Part shown: one piece after another, positions 46,301 through 54,314 of the stretch
Layout of the letters: the number at the start of each line of letters is the position of its first letter
How positions within the stretch are numbered: position 1 is the stretch's first letter
Assembly: GCA_030248135.1 (NCBI GenBank)
Contig: JASANC010000474.1
Span: 22,657 to 86,656, forward strand
DNA: 64,000 nucleotides
Reading direction: 5' to 3'
Source of the DNA: Theristus sp. LFF4_11
Lineage: Eukaryota > Nematoda > Chromadorea > Monhysterida > Xyalidae
Program-made: the position numbers and the translations under genes
Notes under the pieces: generated by a model
Databases searched by the model: none
Told to the model about the DNA's origin: nothing
What the model saw: the letters and a program-made list of their open reading frames with translations, nothing else

Positions 46301-47367
46301 GGTATACAGGTAAAACATATCCAAATTTCAGCTCAAACGGATAAACGGTGTAGAAGTTATAGCCGTTTGCGGTAACCCTATCGTGTGTGCAGCATAGATA
46401 GACACAACAACAACAGAGACAAACACAACACTGTCTCTGTGTGATGTTCGCGTGAGGGGAGCATAATTGCTCACATACGTATGTGTGTATGCCACATATA
46501 ATATAACAACCCCAGGTGTGATTTCCTTTCATTTTGTGTTTGTTGATTTTTCAATTTTCTGGACAAAAATGCTGTATCTCGAGTTATATAACACCAAATT
46601 GAACGATTCTTTCACTTTTCCAAACTAAAATGCACTCAGGATTTCAAAAAATGTGTTGAATTTTGCGCATCTATTACGAATTTGCGAATAAAGTGTAAAA
46701 CAAGTGGTGCAACGTGCAGATTTCTGGTGGCCCATGGTTGAAATGCGTAAAAATATAATACAATTTTAACGAACTGCATAAACAAACAAAACACATCAAC
46801 CGCTAGTTCATTTTTAGTTTCAGAAGTTTGTTTTGGTGCACCCTTAGAAATTTACAAGTTGATTTAAGCACCTTCCTTTCAGTGGACATGTTTTTTGTCA
46901 CTTTTCAAAACTCATGAGGTGTCACAAAATGCGAGGTTGATGTGGTCAATCAAGGTGTGCTCTGAGCACACAAATTTTTGCAACTTGTGCAACTGGTTTT
47001 AAACAAATCCAGTCTTTTGTTCCCATTATTCATTCGTCACCAATAGTACTATTTGAATAATGAACCCATTACTCATTATTCAAAATAGTATTATTCAAAT
47101 AATTTGAAAACCCCATTATTCATTCGTCAACTAATGAATAATGAGCCAATAGTATACCATCTATAGAATGTACTATATGCGTTTCAATTTTGCATGCAGT
47201 CCTGCGACAGATCGCCGAAACGACACCGTCGAAAACGCCGATCACGATTCGGATCGCGAAACCGTCAGCGATCGTCCTACGGTTCAGAATCGTCTTCGAC
47301 ATCCGGGGCATACGTTCAGCCGATGGTTAGTCGCAACAAAAACACGATTTGTCTTGCTACCATTTAG
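34334..47367 (+). CDS. Type I receptor-like protein: activin-receptor-II-like ectodomain, one TM helix, ITAM-like tail, no kinase
   Basis: 335 residues from eight exons joined in phase: 34334-34497, 35179-35298, 40024-40117, 44312-44455, 44841-45016, 45253-45308, 45424-45509, 47200-47367 (stop TAG). A signal peptide (SSLVLLWLITC) precedes ten ectodomain cysteines: SCF, EPC, QYC, RC, GIC, VNC, then CCCKGRDCN. This is the count and CCC..CN ending of type II activin receptors. A linker leads to a TM helix at about 196-221 (TVGIIVGITVLLLTVAYAI), a basic stop-transfer and a tail of about 110 residues. The tail has D-S-Q-YTTL (244-247) and YATL (256-259) eight residues apart, fitting the ITAM consensus, then a basic Ser-rich end. 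The kinase domain is absent. Exon 3 is held by phase and cysteine count only. Introns are filled with transposons. Function is unknown; YxxL could also be endocytic. Confidence 0.7.
34549..35050 (-). mobile_element. Helitron 3' end fragment, reversed
   Basis: On the minus strand the sequence ends with a TGCCGAAGGCA hairpin, CGGGTTAGA and CTAG (34549-34552), the same terminal design as the Helitrons at 14-17 kb. The 5' limit is not identifiable and 35050 is a rough guess. In intron 1 of the receptor-like gene. Confidence 0.5.
35453..35590. repeat. Dispersed repeat with AATGACGTCATT core
   Basis: Shares about 130 bp in inverse orientation with 12240-12375 (common words GACGTCATTT, GCCCGTTTGTCAAAGTACAG, CACTAAAATTT). 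Weaker copies are at about 12160-12200 and 47810-47900. In intron 2 of the receptor-like gene. Confidence 0.65.
35801..36059 (+). CDS. Alternative 3' exon candidate: Pro/Ser/Thr stalk plus TM segment
   Basis: After a good acceptor (ACCGTTTCAG) there is an open frame in the phase required by exon 2 of the receptor-like gene (one base to complete a codon). It encodes a Pro/Ser/Thr-rich stretch (SPVTPPVSPRLSTTTSS), a hydrophobic segment (VFVAVVVPFLLHCILVLIS), then a stop. The plan matches the stalk and anchor of the upstream gene's last exon. Splicing exon 2 here would give a short membrane protein lacking the CCC..CN part of the ectodomain. It could instead be the remnant of a duplicated gene. 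Confidence 0.4.
36316..36375. repeat. Short tandem repeat of GGGAAATGTCCG words
   Basis: Three to four units of about 15-17 bp with consensus GGGAAATGTCCGYSYG. An inverted match (CCCGCGCGGACATTT) lies at about 36043-36058, so the pair may be the ends of a small TIR element. Confidence 0.5.
36845..39902 (+). mobile_element. LTR retrotransposon A (non-autonomous)
   Basis: LTRs at 36845-37373 (529 bp) and 39214-39902 (689 bp) both start TGTTACGAAG and end CACCGTAACA. A primer-binding-site candidate, TGGTGTTTCCGCC, lies two bases after LTR 1, and a purine tract (GCGGGGG) immediately precedes LTR 2. The 1.84 kb interior has no recognisable gag or pol. The LTRs are very similar except for a 160-bp segment present only in LTR 2 (about 39588-39750), bounded by direct repeats ATCCTGA. 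The flanking bases GTAT and CTAT are an imperfect 4-bp duplication. It lies in intron 2 of the receptor-like gene. Confidence 0.85.
39679..39721 (+). ncRNA. Hammerhead-ribozyme-like core
   Basis: CTGACGA is followed by a perfect six-pair stem (GCCTGG / CCAGGC, 20-nt loop) and GAAA, the conserved core and stem II of hammerhead ribozymes. I could not find convincing stems I and III or a cleavage triplet, so activity is unproven. It is inside the 160-bp segment found only in LTR 2 of retrotransposon A. Confidence 0.35.
40992..41340 (-). pseudogene. Integrase C-terminal remnant (GPY/F-type) of LTR element B
   Basis: In another minus-strand frame the sequence reads VSLKLAPKWKGPYTIV, then VHLNRLK, then a basic tail to a stop just inside the LTR boundary. 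This is the GPY/F module at the C-terminus of gypsy-type integrases. Everything between it and gag is missing, so it marks an internal deletion. Confidence 0.7.
41044..42483 (-). CDS. gag-like frame of LTR element B
   Basis: Open for 479 codons from ATG at 42483. The N-terminus is a short coiled-coil-like stretch rich in Gln and Leu. A retrotransposon gag segment follows (FHGRDPWEHAPSWVEQFEKI, then SGCAESWL and SFLAQFTSEDD), typical of Ty3/gypsy capsids. A basic, Glu-rich C-terminal region with CLGRFGGCARWAH may be a degraded zinc-knuckle area. Below about 41340 the frame overlaps the integrase tail in a different frame, so the last 100 or so residues are probably not native gag. Confidence 0.75.
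   Translation of the reverse strand: MQQLEARVAALQQQLAALDNEFESHSRAHAPPEQAVFCRLALLPLFHGRDPWEHAPSWVEQFEKIVTACCVHEYFWPNLFASRLSGCAESWLSNFISQAQFSQSQRSARVAPQSRTCSYAESKNSFLAQFTSEDDADFASELLYNRRQGDRESVPMYACELYKLAKRASGGSKESLACWRKILRELFLAGLRPTLVIAFRALLPFLPLDFNSAVQEVARVEAALKHGCSPNEYLLVSWSRTLKMFPELDRTAQCPLTAAENPKPRDKNSAEDTAPELEPHSCDRNETHAESCVEAHVETRAKNRGEHELVRENFATPTESFKFKTRDEKFTRIVEDKFCKSRERECLGRFGGCARWAHILTGYGPRAKYRVIIHITQNCCRLNREPLCLVKTRAKMEGPLHDRFSHGHECAYCPLWLRHPYRHGTPQSFENCRARHRRSTTRRGESRTARRLRRHDPARGHARIPGLEQPRVHATGTTF
45746..45911. mobile_element. Palindromic MITE, copy M2
   Basis: Inverted ends AACTCTATAACATATCCAAC / GTTGGACATGTTATAGAGTT, an inner pair of TTGGTTGGTGATCACGTGATG and its imperfect mirror, and a central GCATTGCTGTGAAG block shared with M1 (23811) and M3 (47593). 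In intron 7 of the receptor-like gene, adjacent to the hAT-type element at 45921. Confidence 0.7.
45921..47165. mobile_element. Non-autonomous hAT-type element, TATAGATGGTAT ends
   Basis: 1245 bp with inverted ends TATAGATGGTAT / ATACCATCTATA and an exact 8-bp duplication GAATGTAC on each side (45913-45920, 47166-47173). Both subterminal regions consist of many copies of ATTATTCAAATAATACT/ATTCATTCGTC-type words in both orientations, as in transposase-binding arrays. No transposase. Its right duplication ends 26 bp before the last exon of the receptor-like gene. Confidence 0.88.
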
Positions 47368-47592
47368 TTTTTTCGACCGTACGCTCAAACGTCGTTCTAA
47401 ACCAATTTAACCAAGGTAATCGAGTCCGTAATGCATTAAGATAGCACACACGACACGGATTCGGATTACTAAATCGCATGGCAATTTTTTAGTGTCGTGC
47501 GCACAAAAAATAATAACTATTTGCTAAACAACCTCACACGTACGTACATACACACTGTAAAAAACGTCACCACTAATAACGTGTCATTGCTA

Positions 47593-47772
47593 CAGTCGAA
47601 CTATAGGCATAGAACTGATTGGTTAATGATGGTCACGTGTGATGCATGCTTTCTGTGCACTGGCTCTGGCATTGCTGTGGAGGCGGAGTCTGTGGCCTGC
47701 ACAGAAAGCATATGTCTCACACGTGATCACCAACCAGTCAGCTGATCATTTATTATTCATAAGTTCGACTGT
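47593..47772. mobile_element. Palindromic MITE, copy M3
   Basis: Inverted ends CAGTCGAACT / AGTTCGACTG, inner GATTGGTTAATGATGGTCACGTG mirrored by CACGTGATCACCAACCAGTC, and a central GGAGGCGGAGTCTG block related to M1 and M2. Just downstream of the receptor-like gene. Confidence 0.65.
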
Positions 47773-48628
47773 GGAAGAAAAATGTTAAGTATTCGAACGT
47801 CATTGTCATGATCGAAGTGACGACTGCTTCCAAAAACGCCCGTTTGTCGTGCACAAACTAAATTCGTGACCAGACAACTGACGAAAAAATGGTGTCAAGC
47901 GCACGTTTTTCGACCATTTGGCGCCATTTCGATTTCCACACGTTCGAAAATACGACCATTTTCAGCACGAATCGAATGGAGGCTCGTATTTTGTGCCTGT
48001 CATAGAACTGCCGGAGGTGAGCAAAACGAATTTGCATGAAAAAATATTTTTTGAAATTATAAAACTCTAAAAATGTGTTCTTTTGAATTAAAAAGTATCA
48101 ATCTTTTCAGCCGGGAAAACACAGAGGGTCCCCAAGCACCAGCTGGTGGCAGTCGTTTTTGGTGCGCATGAACAGAACCCAGAACCAAAAAATTGCCAAT
48201 GAAAACTGACTGGAATGTTTATGGAAACAGAGTGATAATCTTTGTGGAAACAGTGTGATTTTTATTGTTGAAATCTTATTTTAATATCTCCCAATTGACC
48301 CGTGGCTACGTCCCTTTTAAAAAATGCATTTTTGATTTTGATTTAGAGCTACTCCAACCTGCTGTAGTAGATTACAGTTTCAACAGATACCGTAAAGTCG
48401 TGCATATAAGGTTTCTCCCACTTATTGACGCTGTTATCGCATCTCTATTATTGTTTGTTTTAGTTCCGGAACTCATTGCACTTGCCCACGGAGAACATAG
48501 GAAAATGTTTCATGGAATTCAAACTTAGGTTACGGTAGACACTTCGCCGTGTGCTGACGTTTTACAGGTTTGGTTCGGTTGTGCGGTTCTTCCCCAGAGC
48601 GTGACACTTGTGCCTCCGGTCTTCCTGA
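47773..48628. other. Intergenic, mostly decayed repeats
   Basis: 47810-47960 resembles the GACGTCATT-type dispersed repeat. 48285-48320 (CAATTGACCCGTGGCTACG) resembles a reversed Helitron 3' end without CTAG. No gene is supported. Confidence 0.4.
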
Positions 48629-49105
48629 CATAGTTGTTCTACTAGGGGGGGGGGGGGGGCCTGGGGGGGGCCGGCCCCCCCAAAATTTTTCGAATCTATC
48701 TCTATCAGACAGGTTTTTCCGGCTCAGCTATTATCTATCTAAAAAAAATTTCAGCCAGCTATCTATCGAAAAATTTTTGTCTTCGAAGACATAAAATGAG
48801 TCAATTTTTTACCAAAATTGACCATTTTTGCTCGTAATTCTTGAAAATTTCGCTAATTTTAGGTAAAATACGCGTTTATACTTGAATTTTTGTGTATTTT
48901 TAGCATTATTTTGCTGTTTTTATAGCTTTTTAGCGTTTTAGCTATCTATCTATCAAATTTCAAAATTTTGACCGCCCCCCCCCAAAGTCACATGGCCCCC
49001 CCCGCGGCCCCCCCCCCCCAAAATTTTCCAGCTATCTATATATCTAGAAAATTTGCTCCAGCTATCTATATCGGCCCCCAACCCCTCGGCTCTGGAACAA
49101 CTATG
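48629..49105. mobile_element. G-rich hAT-type element, CATAGTTGTTC ends
   Basis: 477 bp with inverted ends CATAGTTGTTC / GAACAACTATG and an exact 8-bp duplication CTTCCTGA on both sides (48621-48628, 49106-49113). Directly inside the left end is an uninterrupted G run of about 18. Runs of C lie toward the right, with CTATCTATC-type simple repeats between. A right-complete relative ends at 55098. Confidence 0.88.
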
Positions 49106-49289
49106 CTTCCTGAAACGATAAAAAATACGCAAACAAGCGCTTCATGGTTGCTTTCGTATTCTCCACTGAATCTCGGCATGATCACCGGCTAAATTAAAAG
49201 TTACGGTTTCTGTTTTGTTAAATAAATAAAACTAATAAAATAAATAACCCGTGCACGGTTAGCTGATAAATACAATTATTGTTTTTGAA

Positions 49290-50400
49290 CTAGCAAATTG
49301 ACCCGTGCCTACGGCACGGTCAGCTGATAAATACAACTATTATTTTTGAGTTGGTTTTCCCTTTTGACCTTGCCCACGACGCGGACTCAAAATGCTTTGC
49401 ATTTTGATTTTGAATTGCTTTAACCGACTGTTGTTGATTTACCATGATTTTTAATCAGCAACAAACAACTACCATTCCCTATTAAAGTATCAAAATCAAT
49501 TCTCGCATTTATTAGCTTTTCAATGTCGCTTATTTGTCCTTTCATTCTTTGTTAATCAGCTGCATTCCACTGTCCTTCCCGTTTAAAGTGTCAAAAAACA
49601 ATCTCCTTTGATCAGCGACAATTAACAGCCATTCCCGCTCAAATTTTCAAAAATAAATTTTGTTTGGTTAGCTTTTCAATGTCGTCAAATGTCGTTCAAT
49701 CGCCATCAGTAGCGAAAGCGGGGGGGGGGGTGGGGTCCACCCCCCCCTCAGCCGAAAATCCTGCCGTGCACGGGCAGATACCCGTGTACCACCCCCCCCT
49801 TTTACCTCGACACGGGTACTAGACTCCCCCCACCCCCCTCCGCGAGAAAACACGGGATCGCACCCCCCCCCCCTCACGGTGGTCAATCTCAACTCAATTT
49901 TTTCCAAAAATACCGTGATTTTTGCATTTTTCTTGACGTTTGTGTCTGTCCCTGCATAGATTTTGTTGTTTCTGACCAAACAAGCAGCTTCTTTGCACAA
50001 AATATTCTGTATTTTACAAGAATTTCTGTGTTTTTCTAAGGCAAAAATTTGGTATTACCCGTGCGATCCCGTGCACCCCCCCCTCACGAAATTTTTCTGC
50101 CAGTGCACCCCCCCTCAGGAAAATTTGCTGCCCGTGCACCCCCCCCCCTCACCGAGAAGGCACCTGACCCCCCCCTCTGAAATTAGGCAAACACCCCCCC
50201 TCACCCGAGGTCCCGCTTTCGCTACTGATCGCCATTGCTGTTTAAAAAAATTTAAAAAAACAATGTCGTTTGATCAGCAACAATTAACTGATACCGGTTT
50301 AAGTTTTTGTTTCAGTTTAAGATACAGGTTTAAGAAAAGCAATCTGCTTCAGTCAGCTGTCCTTTCTGAATAGGCAACACTTTTACGTGTTTAAACAACC
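49290..50400 (-). mobile_element. Helitron-like element, reversed, with a nested hAT insertion
   Basis: On the minus strand it ends with the hairpin CCGTGCCTACGGCACGG region, GGGTCAATTTG and CTAG (49290-49293). The subterminal sequence 49330-49450 is the reverse complement of 13990-14080 (CGTGGGCAAGGTCAAAAGG). It is interrupted by a hAT-type element at 49707-50227. The 5' end is uncertain, somewhere before 50421. A second partial copy of the 3' end lies at 49245-49285. Confidence 0.65.
49707..50227. mobile_element. G-rich hAT-type element, CAGTAGCGAAAGCGGG ends
   Basis: 521 bp with perfect 16-bp inverted ends (CAGTAGCGAAAGCGGG / CCCGCTTTCGCTACTG) and an exact 8-bp duplication ATCGCCAT (49699-49706, 50228-50235). 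Long G and C runs adjoin both ends. No transposase. Nested in the Helitron fragment. Confidence 0.92.
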
Positions 50401-50622
50401 CTACGCTTCCCGCCTTGCGCTCAGTACCGTGGGCGGGGGTGGGTGGGGGGTACACCCCCCCCAGAGCACCAGTGCCCGTCGGGGGGGGGGGGGGGGGGGG
50501 GCACCGTGCCACCCCCCCTAAAACCGGGCACCCCCCCCCCCCCATCGGACCCCCCCCTCGAAAATTTGGCCGACACCCCCCCACACCCCCCATGAAATTT
50601 TGTCTGGCGGAGACCCCCCCCC

Positions 50623-51340
50623 TAGGGTTGTTAAAAAAAACAAAAATCGTCATTTTTGTTTTTTTTTTAAATTTTTTTTTTTAAATTTAAAAATTAAAGT
50701 TGTGCTAAATCAATCAGGGAGTCCGAAGAACCACATATGATATGCAAGCGCCTCCCGAATGACACCCGTATGGCGGAACTTTGCAGATTTTGTTTTGGTG
50801 ACCTCAATTACCCCTTTTCCAAACCGTCACCATGCCTCTTCTTGTGTTTTGACCTCCAAAACGTCACTAATTGTCCCCAGCTAAGCTAATGCTAAAGTGA
50901 AGACAAACATACCGCCTTGAAATTCGATCAATTCTTCTGATGGTGTCGCGACGACACGACACGAAGCAGCAACCAGACAACGTAGCGCTTGCAAACGGTG
51001 CAGCGAGCACAATCGGACGCTCTGCGAGGCTAATCGTCACCTTATCTGCATCGGAAATGGTAGGCTAAGCTTTGGGACGCTCAAAAACTTCATCGCAGAT
51101 GTTGTCGAAGCCTAAAATCAGTCGGTAAAACGGCCCAAAATCGACTGCTAAAGGTTTTACGAGGTATAATCAAAGAAAATTTTTGTTGAACTTTCGAAAA
51201 ATGGTGCCAAAATTGAGGTTTTCAGAGCATATTAGAGGAAAATTTTTCGAATTTTTTTTTTTTAAAAAATTGGCATTTTTGTTTTTTTTTTAATTACTTT
51301 TTTTTTTAAAAAAAATTTTCATTTTTGTTTAACAACCCTA
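50623..51340. mobile_element. Nested hAT-type element, TAGGGTTGTT family, copy 1
   Basis: 718 bp from TAGGGTTGTTAAAAAAAA to TTTAACAACCCTA. Flanks on both sides are C runs, consistent with an 8-bp duplication of C but not provable. The interior is almost identical to 52537-53266 apart from a few substitutions and homopolymer lengths. Confidence 0.85.
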
Positions 51341-52536
51341 CCCCCCCCCCCCCAAATTTTCTGCACACCCTAAATTTTTTTTCGAAAATCATGATTTTTT
51401 GTCTATAAAGTCTATAATATAAGCTGAATATATGATAACTTGACCATCTTCATTGTAATTTCAAAGATTTTGCAGCTAAATTTAGCGTTTTTCCTTTAAA
51501 ATTTAAGCGAAAAAAATTTCATGGGGGGGGGGGGGGGGTGGACCCCCCCCCCACAGAAAATTTTGAGAAAAAATGCACCCCCCACCAGTACCGGGGGGGG
51601 GGGGGGGGGGGGGGGGGTACACCCCCCAGAGCACCAGACCGTCGGGTGGGGGGGCGGGGGGGGGGGGGCACCGTGCCACCCCCCCTAAAACCGGGCACCC
51701 CCCCCCCCCCGCCCGCCCCCCCCCCCCCCCCTCGAAAATTTGGCCGACACCCCCCACCCCCCCATGAACTTTTGTCGGGCGGACACCCCCCCCCCCCAAA
51801 ATTTTCTGCACACCCTAAAATTTTTTTCGAAAATCATGATTTTTTGTCTATAAAGTCCATAATATAAGCTGAATATATGATAACTTGACCATCTTCATTG
51901 TAATTTCAACGATTTTGCAGCAAAATTTAGCGTTTTTCCTTCAAAATTTAAGCGAAAAATTATCATGGGGGGGGGTGGGGGGGGGTGGACCCCAGTACCG
52001 TGGGCCAAAAAAATTTTCGAGGGGGGTGTATGGTACCGTGGGGGGGGGGGTGCCGACCAAAAAGTCCGGGGGGGGGGGACCAACCTATGGTAACGTGGGA
52101 CCCCCCCCCAGGGGGGTCCCATGGGGGGGGGGGGATGCATTTTTTCAAAATTTTCTGTGGGGGGGGGGGGGTCCCCCCCCCACCCCTCCCCATGAAATTT
52201 TTTCGCTTAAATTTGAAAGGAAAAACGCTAAATTTTGCTGCAAAATCTTTGAAATTACAATGAAGATGGTCAAGTTATCATATATTCAGCTTATATTATG
52301 GACTTTATAGACAAAAAATCATGATTTTCGAAAAAAAATTTAGGGTGTGCAGAAAATTTTGGGGGGGGGGTGTCCGCCAGACAAAATTTCATGGGGGGGT
52401 GGGGGGGGGGTCGGCCAAAGTTTCGAGGGGGGGGGTACCATGGGGGGGGGGTGCCCGGTTTTAGGGGGGGGTGGCACGGTGCCCCCCCCACCCACCCCCC
52501 CCACCCGACGGTCTCGGGTGCTCTGGGGGGGTGTAC

Positions 52537-53266
52537 TAGGGTTGTTAAAAAAAACAAAAATCGTCATTTTTGTTTTTTTAAAAAAAAAATTTTTTTTTTT
52601 TTTTAAAAATTTAAAAAATCAAAGTTGTGCTAAATCAATCAGGGAGTCCGAAGAACCACATATGATATGCAAGCGCCTCCCGAATGACACCCGTATGGCG
52701 GAACTTTGCAGATTTTGTTTTGGTGACCTCAATTACCCCTTTTCCAAACCGTCACCATGCCTCTTCTTGTGTTTTGACCTCCAAAACGTCACTAATTGTC
52801 CCCAGCTAAGCTAATGCTAAAGGGAAGACAAACATACCGCCTTGAAATTCGATCAATTCTTCTGATGGTGTCGCGACGACACGACACGAAGCAGCAACCA
52901 GACAACGTGGCGCTTGCAAACGGTGCAGCGAGCACAATCGGACGCTCTGCGAGGCTAATCGTCACCTTATCTGCATCGGAAATGGTAGGCTAAGCTTTGG
53001 GACGCTCAAAAACTTCATCGCAGATGTTGTCGAAGCCTAAAATCAGTCGGTAAAACGGCCCAAAATCGACTGCTAAAGGTTTTACGAGGTATAATCAAAG
53101 AAAATTTTTGTTGAACTTTCGAAAAATTGTGCCAAAATTGAGGTTTTCAGAGCATATTAGAGGAAAATTTTTCGAATTTTTTAAAAAAAAAAAAATCGGC
53201 ATTTTTGTTTTTTTTTAATCACTTTTTTTTAAAAAAAAAATTTTTCATTTTTGTTTAACAACCCTA
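52537..53266. mobile_element. Nested hAT-type element, TAGGGTTGTT family, copy 2
   Basis: 730 bp with TAGGGTTGTT / AACAACCCTA ends and an exact 8-bp duplication GGGTGTAC (52529-52536, 53267-53274). Same orientation as copy 1. Near-identity with it suggests recent activity, or duplication of a block carrying it, although the different flanks favour separate insertions. Confidence 0.9.
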
Positions 53267-54314
53267 GGGTGTACCCCCCCCCACCCCCCCCCCCGCCCAC
53301 GGTACTGGTGGACCCCCCACAGAAAATTTTGAAAAAATGCACCCCCCATGGGACCTCCATGGAGGGGTCCCACGTTACGATAGTTTGGACCCCCCCCCTC
53401 ACTTTTTGGTCGGCACCCCCCCCCCCCCCCCACGGTACCATACCCCCCCCAGTACCGTGGGCGGGGGGGGGGGTGGGGGGGTACACCCCAGAGCACCCGA
53501 GACCGTCGGGTGGGGGGGGGGGGGGCTACCGTGCCACCCCCCCCCTAAAAACCGGGCACCCCCCCCATCGTACCCCCCCCCGCGAAAATTTCGCCGACAC
53601 CCCCCCCCCCCCCCAGGAAATGCTGTCTGCCGGACACCCCCCCCCAAAATTTTCTGCACACCCTAAAATTTTTTTTTTCGAAAATCTTGATTTTTTGTCT
53701 ATAACGTCCATAATATACGCTTAATAGATTATAACTTGACCATCTTCATTGTTATTTCAAAGATTTTGCAGCAAAATTTAGCGTTTTTCCTTTCAAATTT
53801 GAGCGAAAAAATTTCATGGGGGGGTGGGGGGGTGGACCCCCCCCACAGAAAATTTTGAAAAAATGCACCCCCCCATGGGACCCCCCTGGGGGGGGGTCCC
53901 ACGTTACCATAGGTTGGACCCCCCCCCCTCACTTTTTGGTCGGCACCCCCCCCCCACGGTACCATACCCCCCCCCTCGAAAATTTTTTGGGCCCCCGGTA
54001 CTGACCATACCCCCCCCCCCCGAAATTTTTTTTGGGCCCACGGTACTGCCCCCCCGGGGACCCCCCTGGGGGGGGGTCCCACGTTACCATAGGTTGGACC
54101 CCTCCTCACTTTTTGGTCGGCACCCCCCCCCCCCACGGCACCATACCGGATACCCCCCCTTCGAAAATTTGTTTGGGCCCACGGTACTGCTTGCGCTCTG
54201 GAACAACAACTTGGCAGAACTTTGATTTTTCAATTTTTTTTTCTTTAAAAAAACAAAAAGGACGATTTTTGTTTTTTCTAGCAAACCAGCCAGCGGCAGC
54301 GCCAGCCCATCACC

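Larger units (their letters stand above)
50422..54189. mobile_element. Composite G/C-tract hAT-type element
   Basis: The outer ends are CAGTACCGTGGGC and GCCCACGGTACTG, with an exact 8-bp duplication CTTGCGCT on both sides (50414-50421, 54190-54197), so the 3.77 kb behaves as one insertion. Inside are dozens of G or C runs of 6-20 bases separated by conserved short spacers, further internal copies of the same end motif in both orientations (near 51990, 53290, 53450, 54045), and a 130-bp AT-rich block (ATAATATAAGCTGAATATA region) repeated four times in both orientations. Two complete TAGGGTTGTT-family elements are nested in it. Open frames across it are homopolymer artefacts. Confidence 0.8.
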
